Assembly: GCF_014171595.1 (NCBI RefSeq)
Contig: NZ_CP050451.1
Location: forward strand, 2,542,001-2,606,000
Length of the DNA stretch: 64,000 bases
DNA from: Massilia sp. Se16.2.3
GTDB taxonomy: Bacteria > Pseudomonadota > Gammaproteobacteria > Burkholderiales > Burkholderiaceae_D
Reading direction: 5' to 3'
Shown here: positions 59,468-64,000 of the stretch, piece by piece
Layout of the letters: the number at the start of each line of letters is the position of its first letter
Numbering within the stretch: the first letter of the stretch is position 1
Made by a program: the position numbers and the translations under genes
The notes under the pieces: generated by a model
The model's database searches: none
Seen by the model: only the letters and a program-made list of their open reading frames with translations
Told to the model about the DNA's origin: nothing

Positions 59468-60508
59468 TCAGAACGAGTGGCGTACCCCCAGCGTGAACAC
59501 GCTCGGATCCGCCCCCGCCACCGTCACCGGTGTCGCCCCGGTCGTGGTCGGCGTCACACTGGTCGATGACGAATTCAACCCGAAGCTGGCCAACCCATTG
59601 TTGCGCATCGAACCGTAGGTGGTGTACACGTTGGTGCGTTTCGACAGTGCGTAGGTGTAGGCAAGCGCCCAGGCATTGCCCTTGGCATCGCCGCGCGCGG
59701 TCTCGACCTGGTTGCGCTGCAGGTTCACGAAGAACTTGTTCGAGCCCATCGTATAAGCCGCGCCCAGGTTGACCTGCTCGAACTTGTTGCTGGCGCCGGC
59801 CTGGTCGGCCGACAGGTAGTTGGCCTTCAGGTCGATGTCGCCGATCTTGACGCCCGCGCCGAAGGCCATTTCCTTGTCGTCCTCGACCGCCAGGCGCTCG
59901 AGGCGGTGGTAGCCGGCGCCCGCGTAGAAGGGGCCGTTCGCGTATTCCAGCGCCACGCCCATCAGGTCGCCCGACGGGTCGACCGTGCGCTCGCCGGCCG
60001 AGTACGCGGCCAGCAGGCTGAAACCGGCCATCGGCGCGCTCTTGAAGTTCACGGAATTGCTCAGGCGGCGTGTCAGGCGGTTGGCGGTGAAGGCGGACAA
60101 ATTGCTGCCATAGAAGCCCTGGCCGAAGACGTCGGTTGCCGCGGCCACCGAGGCGATCGGGCTGTATTCGCGGCCCACCGTCACCTGGCCGAAGCTGCCC
60201 TGCAGGCCGACGATCGAGCGGCGGCCGAACAGCGCCGAATCGGCAGCGCCGGTGTCGATGGACACGCCCGCCTCGATGTTGAAGATGGCCTTCAGGCCGT
60301 TCCCCAGTTCCTCGGTCCCGCGAAAGCCGAGGCGGCTGCTCGACTGGTTGCCCGAGTTGATGACGGTACGGCGGCCTTCGCCCGGCACGTCGGTGTCCTC
60401 GACGGCGACCGCGGCGTCCATGATGCCGTAGAGGGTGACGTTGGTCTGGGCCTGCGCGAACAGGGGGAGGGACGCGATCAGCGCAGCGGCCAGGGCTTTG
60501 TATTGCAT
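59468..60508 (-). CDS. Gram-negative trimeric porin
   Basis: ATG 60508 gives 346 residues with a signal peptide (MQYKALAAALIASLPLFAQAQ, cut near AQA|QTN). The mature protein is the 16-strand porin of betaproteobacteria (OmpC/Omp32 type): VTLYGIMDAAVAVE, GNQSSSRLGFRGTEELGNGLKAIF, and FGRRSIVGLQGSFGQVTVGREY. It ends with the porin C-terminal signature GVRHSF with terminal Phe, needed for BAM assembly. Strand pattern TYALSKRTNVYTTYGSM is also typical. It probably passes small ions and nutrients through the outer membrane. Confidence 0.95.
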   Translation of the reverse strand: MQYKALAAALIASLPLFAQAQTNVTLYGIMDAAVAVEDTDVPGEGRRTVINSGNQSSSRLGFRGTEELGNGLKAIFNIEAGVSIDTGAADSALFGRRSIVGLQGSFGQVTVGREYSPIASVAAATDVFGQGFYGSNLSAFTANRLTRRLSNSVNFKSAPMAGFSLLAAYSAGERTVDPSGDLMGVALEYANGPFYAGAGYHRLERLAVEDDKEMAFGAGVKIGDIDLKANYLSADQAGASNKFEQVNLGAAYTMGSNKFFVNLQRNQVETARGDAKGNAWALAYTYALSKRTNVYTTYGSMRNNGLASFGLNSSSTSVTPTTTGATPVTVAGADPSVFTLGVRHSF

Positions 60509-60640
60509 GGAAATCTCCAATAAGGTGGCGAAGGGTTCCGCTTGCCGTTCTGGCAAGCTCAACTTCGAGCATCTTATCGAAGCAATATTTCTGGTTGATG
60601 ACAGGTTGGCATCCGCCGGCGGCGGACTAAAGGAAACCGG

Positions 60641-61794
60641 CTAAACGGTATGCCCTGTCACCGGGATGACGATGTCGATGCGCGTGCCCGGCGGCTCGTC
60701 GGCGCTGATTGTGATGTCTCCCTTCAGGCCCCAGACGCGCTCGCGCATGCCGATCAGGCCGAGGGATTCTGCCTTGTCCATGTCTTCCTCGCGGATGCCG
60801 CGGCCGTCGTCGCGGATCGTCACCAGCAGTTCGCCGTTGATGCGGTACAGGTTCATGGTGACGCTATGGGCCTGCGCGTGGCGGGCGACGTTGGTCAGCG
60901 CTTCCTGCACGATGCGGAAGATGGCCGTGCTGGCGGTATCGTCCAGGCGCAGTTCGGCTTCGTCGGCCAGCAGGGTGCAGGCGATGGCATAGCGCTCGGC
61001 GAAGTCCTCGCACAGGCCCTGCAGCGCAAAATACAGCCCGCCCTCGTCGAGCGCGCGCGGGCGCAGGTTGGTGGCGATGCGGCGCAGCGAGGCGATGGCG
61101 GTGAGCAGGTTGCCGTCCATGCCGTTAATCAGGCGCTGGGCGTCAAGCGTGGCGCCGCAGGCCTCGCGCAGCAGGGTGAGGTCCATGCGCAGCGAGGCCA
61201 GCAGTTGCCCGAGGTCGTCGTGCAGCTCGCGCGCGATGTGGGTGCGTTCCTCCTCGCGGATGGTCTGCAGCGCAGCCGACAACTGGCGCAGCTGGTCGTG
61301 CGAGCGCGCAAGCTTGTGCTCGACGCGGTGCCGCTCCGAGACGTCGCGCAGGATGATGGTGTAGAGGGTGACGCCGTCCTGGAAGGCGTCGGTGATCGAG
61401 CCTTCGATGGGGAAGGGATCGCCGCCCGCGCGCAGGCCGACCCCGGCGTAGTCGGTGGCGCGGCGGCCGGCGCGTCCGCCCAGGAAATAGTCGAGGGGGC
61501 TATGGCCGCCATTGGCCGGCGCGCGGATGAAGCGCGCCGGGGCTGGCCCAGCATCTGGGCAGCGGTGAGGCCGAACATGGACGCGGCCGCCGGGTTGGCC
61601 AGCACGATGCGGCTGGTTTCGTCGGCGGAGATGATGGCTTCGCCGGCGTTGTCGACGATGCGGCGGCTGTGGCGTGCGGGCGAGTCGCCGTGGTGGTCGG
61701 CATTCAGGCGGGCAATCAGGTGGCCGCCGAGTAGCCCGAGCGCGAAAACCGCCGCGCCGCGCCCGCGCCGGGACCTGTTGCGTTGAAGTGTCAT
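60641..61794 (-). pseudogene. NarX/LuxR-type sensor histidine kinase with PAS domain, frameshifted
   Basis: The N-terminal frame from ATG 61794 has one membrane segment (GAAVFALGLLGGHLIARL) and a PAS domain (IVDNAGEAIISADETSRIVLANPAAASMF). At the GGGG of 61539-61542 (CCCC on the coding strand) one base is missing; the next frame continues to the PAS end (GSITDAFQDGVTLYTIILRDVSERHRVEHKL). The HisKA_3 domain with the phospho-His in ELHDDLGQLLASLRMDL and the HATPase domain (IFRIVQEALTNVARHAQAHSV, DDGRGI, LGLIGMRERV) complete it. Repaired length 384. The LytTR regulator upstream is not the usual partner of a HisKA_3 kinase, so a LuxR-type partner is expected elsewhere. Confidence 0.85.
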
Positions 61795-61948
61795 GGGGCT
61801 TCCTGCGAAGTCGCCCGCAATGCGGGCAAGCCTTCACGATACGGCGCGAACGGCTGAGCAGGATTGAGCGGGAGCAAACCGAGGGGGCGTCGCGACGGCG
61901 CTGTGGGAACAGCGCACCACGCCCGGACCCGGCATGAAACGGGGCCGG

Positions 61949-62020
61949 CCGGACCGCCGGACGGCCGGGCCGCCGGGCCGCCGGACCGCCGGACCGCCGG
62001 ACCGCCGGACCGCCGGACCG
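61949..62020. repeat. Tandem 8-base repeat, nine units
   Basis: Nine head-to-tail copies of CCGGACCG, two with the variant CCGGGCCG and one CCGGACGG, fill 72 bases between the LytTR regulator gene and the histidine kinase gene. The unit is not a multiple of three and it is not inside a supported reading frame. Copy-number changes could alter spacing or mRNA structure in the two-component operon. Confidence 0.8.
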
Positions 62021-62054
62021 CTCCCCATGAACGGTCCGGCACCGGGAGTGCCCC

Positions 62055-62816
62055 TTACATCTGCTTGAACAGATGCAGGAAGCTGCGGCTCACTTCGAGT
62101 TTTTCCGAACGGCCCTTGACGAGCACCAAGTGGCGGCCGCGGATGTCGCGTGTCACGCCTTCGATGGCATTCACGTTCACCAGGGTGGCGCGGTGGATCT
62201 GCCAGAACAGCGAAGGGTCGAGCTCGTCGGCCAGGTCGCGCACCGGCTTCCTGATCAGGGCTTCGAACTTTTCGGTTTGCACGCAGGTATATTTTTCGTC
62301 CGAGCGGAAGAACAGGATGTCCTCGACCGGAATCATGCGCAGGTCCTGGCCGATGCTGGCCTGGATCCACTGCAGGTGCTTCGGCTTGGGCGCGGCGATT
62401 TTTTCGGCCAGCTGCGACAGCATGGCCGTCACGCTGTCGTTGACCACCACCCCCGGCTTGCCCAGGCGCGCCTTGAGGCGTTCGACGGTGAGTTTCAGGC
62501 GCTCCGGTTCCGACGGCTTGAGCACGTAATCGACAGCGCCGCGCTCGAAGGCCTCGACCGCGTATTGGTCGTAGGCGGTCACGAACACGATCTGGCTGCG
62601 GTCGCCGATCTCGCGCGCCGCTTCCATCCCGGTCTTGCCCGGCATGCGGATGTCGAGGAAGGTCAGGTCGGGCTGGTGCTCTTCGACCAGTTCGACCGCT
62701 TCCTCGCCATTCTTGGCCTCGCCCACGATTTCCAGTTCGGGCCACACCTGCTCCAGGCGCATGCGCAGCTGGTCGCGCATCAGTCTTTCATCGTCGGCAA
62801 TAATCGCAGTAGGCAT
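62055..62816 (-). CDS. LytTR-family response regulator
   Basis: This 253-residue regulator starts MPTAIIADDERLMRDQL at ATG 62816. The receiver domain has Asp55 in LTFLDIRMPG as phosphorylation site, the acidic pocket DD at 8-9 and Lys114-type KPSEPERL. The C-terminal LytTR DNA-binding domain has ILFFRSDEKYTCVQTEKFEALIRK and FWQIHRATLVNVNAI. Such regulators pair with LytS-type kinases; the one at 62954-64000 immediately upstream is the likely partner. The stop is followed by the tandem repeat. Confidence 0.95.
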   Translation of the reverse strand: MPTAIIADDERLMRDQLRMRLEQVWPELEIVGEAKNGEEAVELVEEHQPDLTFLDIRMPGKTGMEAAREIGDRSQIVFVTAYDQYAVEAFERGAVDYVLKPSEPERLKLTVERLKARLGKPGVVVNDSVTAMLSQLAEKIAAPKPKHLQWIQASIGQDLRMIPVEDILFFRSDEKYTCVQTEKFEALIRKPVRDLADELDPSLFWQIHRATLVNVNAIEGVTRDIRGRHLVLVKGRSEKLEVSRSFLHLFKQM

Positions 62817-62953
62817 GGTGGTGTCCGGTACAGGAAGGAGAGGGTGACAGGAGAGTAACAATTATTCAACGAAACCGCGTGACAGGCAAGGTCGGCCGAG
62901 GGACAGCCGTCGGCCTCGCGTCCTGGACGGTGCCTGCGCGGCGGAGCGCGGCA

Positions 62954-64000
62954 TCAGCGCGACACCTGGTAGGGCACTTCGACCATGGCGATCACGCCGC
63001 TCGGGCTGTTGGCGGCAATGTGCAGCTGGCCGGCGTCGCCGTGCAGCAGGCGCAGGCGCTCACGGATGGTGGGCAGCCCCAGGCCGGTGCCGGTGCTGGG
63101 CACCACGCCGAAGCCCACGCCGTCGTCCGTCACGGTCACGCGCAGCTTGCCGTCGGCAACGTCGGCAACGATCTTCAGGGTGCCGCCCTCGGGTTTGCAC
63201 TCGAGGCCGTGCTTGATCGCGTTCTCGACCATCGACTGCAGCATCATCGGCGGGAAGGAAGCCGTGCGCAGCTTCTCGGGAATGCGCATGTCCACCGTCA
63301 AACGTTCTTCCATGCGCATCTTCAGCAGGTTCAGGTAGGCCGTCACCATGTCGACCTCGCGGCCGAGGTTGGTAACCAGGTTGTTTTCGCGCATCTGCGG
63401 CAGCACGGCGCGCAGGTACTGGATCAGGCTGCGCTGCATGGCCGAGGCGCGTGGCGGATTGGTCTCGATCAGGTGCTCGACGGAAGCGAGCGTGTTGAAC
63501 AGGAAGTGAGGCTCTACTTGCGCCTGCATCATCTGCATGCGGGCTTCGGACAACTGGCGCTGCATCGACTCGCGCTCGGCGGCGGCATTCGCGCTCAGGG
63601 TCTGCTGTTCGGCGCGCTTCTTGCCGCCGACCAGCGCCTTGGTGCCAAACAGGGCCAGCACCAGCAGCCAGACGAAGCTGGTGAACCAGGTCGAGGCCTG
63701 TTTGTGGTAACGCGACACTTTCGCTTCGGCCGCATCGTCGACCGCGCCTTCGATTGCCACCGACAATTCCTCGGCGATCTGGGGCGGCAATTCGATGTGC
63801 ACCGCGTCCCCATTCGGGTGCGCGCCTTTGGGCAGGGCAAGGTCGGGCGCAGTGGTGCTGCCGCCAGTCCCGGCGGCGGGCGCGGGAGGTGTCGCAGGCG
63901 GTACCGGCGGGGTGGGCGTTGTCTCGGGCGCACCCGCACGCGGCTTGTTGCGCGGATTGAAATGGATGCCGCTGTCGTCGATCAGGATGCTCGCCTGCTC
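62954..64000 (-). CDS. LytS-type sensor histidine kinase, C-terminal part (N-terminus outside window)
   Basis: The frame is open to the right edge (64000), so the N-terminus is missing; at least 348 residues are in the window. The visible part starts with a Pro/Ala/Gly-rich linker and SILIDDSGIHFNPRN. One membrane helix follows (WFTSFVWLLVLALFGTKAL), then a coiled coil. The His_kinase (PF06580-type) domain has the phospho-His in QAQVEPHFLFNTLASVEHLIE. The HATPase domain has MLQSMVENAIKHGLECKPEGG, VTDDGVGFG and GTGLGLPTIRERL. It lies 137 bases upstream of the LytTR regulator and is probably its kinase. An internal GTG at 63802 is not the true start. Confidence 0.9.
   Translation of the reverse strand, partial: EQASILIDDSGIHFNPRNKPRAGAPETTPTPPVPPATPPAPAAGTGGSTTAPDLALPKGAHPNGDAVHIELPPQIAEELSVAIEGAVDDAAEAKVSRYHKQASTWFTSFVWLLVLALFGTKALVGGKKRAEQQTLSANAAAERESMQRQLSEARMQMMQAQVEPHFLFNTLASVEHLIETNPPRASAMQRSLIQYLRAVLPQMRENNLVTNLGREVDMVTAYLNLLKMRMEERLTVDMRIPEKLRTASFPPMMLQSMVENAIKHGLECKPEGGTLKIVADVADGKLRVTVTDDGVGFGVVPSTGTGLGLPTIRERLRLLHGDAGQLHIAANSPSGVIAMVEVPYQVSR

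Noticed and set aside
61834..62054. Reading frames through the octanucleotide repeat
   Set aside because: They encode only Arg/Pro/Gly repeats and have no start or ribosome binding site; I treat the stretch as intergenic.

Overview
The window is a high-GC stretch of bacterial chromosome with dense, partly overlapping genes. The gene content points to a betaproteobacterium of the Oxalobacteraceae (Massilia/Telluria/Duganella type). The supporting signs are the PEP-CTERM protein, the beta-type porin, the cysI-DUF934-cysH-cysD-cysN-cobA cluster, the acnD/prpF form of the methylcitrate pathway and the neighbouring monomeric and dimeric isocitrate dehydrogenases. The genus is an inference from gene content and not a sequence match. 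I recognise no rRNA, tRNA, prophage, insertion sequence or CRISPR array.

Layout, left to right. 1-3.3 kb: the tail of a secreted NucH/ExeM-type nuclease, a PEP-CTERM protein and two small lipoproteins. 3.4-12.9 kb: one operon for a type II secretion-like machine (gspG, gspF, gspE, PilM/N/O/P-like assembly genes, a lipoprotein secretin with an N-terminal repeat region, and three more pseudopilin-type genes). 12.9-15.1 kb: murJ and rpsT. 15.2-24.6 kb: a DUF2243 membrane protein, monomeric NADP-isocitrate dehydrogenase, an RluE-type pseudouridine synthase, dimeric isocitrate dehydrogenase, a small unknown gene, a cold-shock protein, clpS and clpA. 24.9-31.3 kb: a tricorn-like S41 protease, then cystathionine gamma-lyase/synthase and cystathionine beta-synthase in one operon. 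31.6-40.2 kb: a lipoprotein and the propionate (2-methylcitrate) locus prpR / prpB-prpC-acnD-prpF, with a clear sigma-54 promoter. 40.3-45 kb: a multi-PAS GGDEF/EAL protein, xthA and two small genes. 45.3-51.3 kb: pepA divergent from lptF-lptG, a CbiX-like gene, yghU and an unknown gene. 51.4-59.2 kb: assimilatory sulfate reduction (cobA, cysN, cysD, cysH, DUF934, cysI), divergent from a CysB-type regulator and a methyltransferase. 59.4-64 kb: a porin, a NarX-like histidine kinase, a LytTR response regulator and the C-terminal part of a LytS-like kinase that runs off the right edge.

Two window-wide patterns stand out. First, a palindromic intergenic repeat (core GTAGGGTGGGC...GCCCACGC) occurs mostly as inverted pairs at seven places, including a dense cluster at 28.3-28.6 kb; it looks like a REP/REPIN family. 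Second, about 19 single-step frame changes occur, nearly all in short G or C runs. They break or scramble ten genes: gspF, the PilN-like and PilP-like genes, the last pseudopilin gene, prpR, prpF, the GGDEF/EAL gene, cbiX, an unknown gene and a histidine kinase. In each case the correct protein continues in the next frame, so I read most of them as sequence or assembly errors and not as decay, and I give the reconstructed gene spans.
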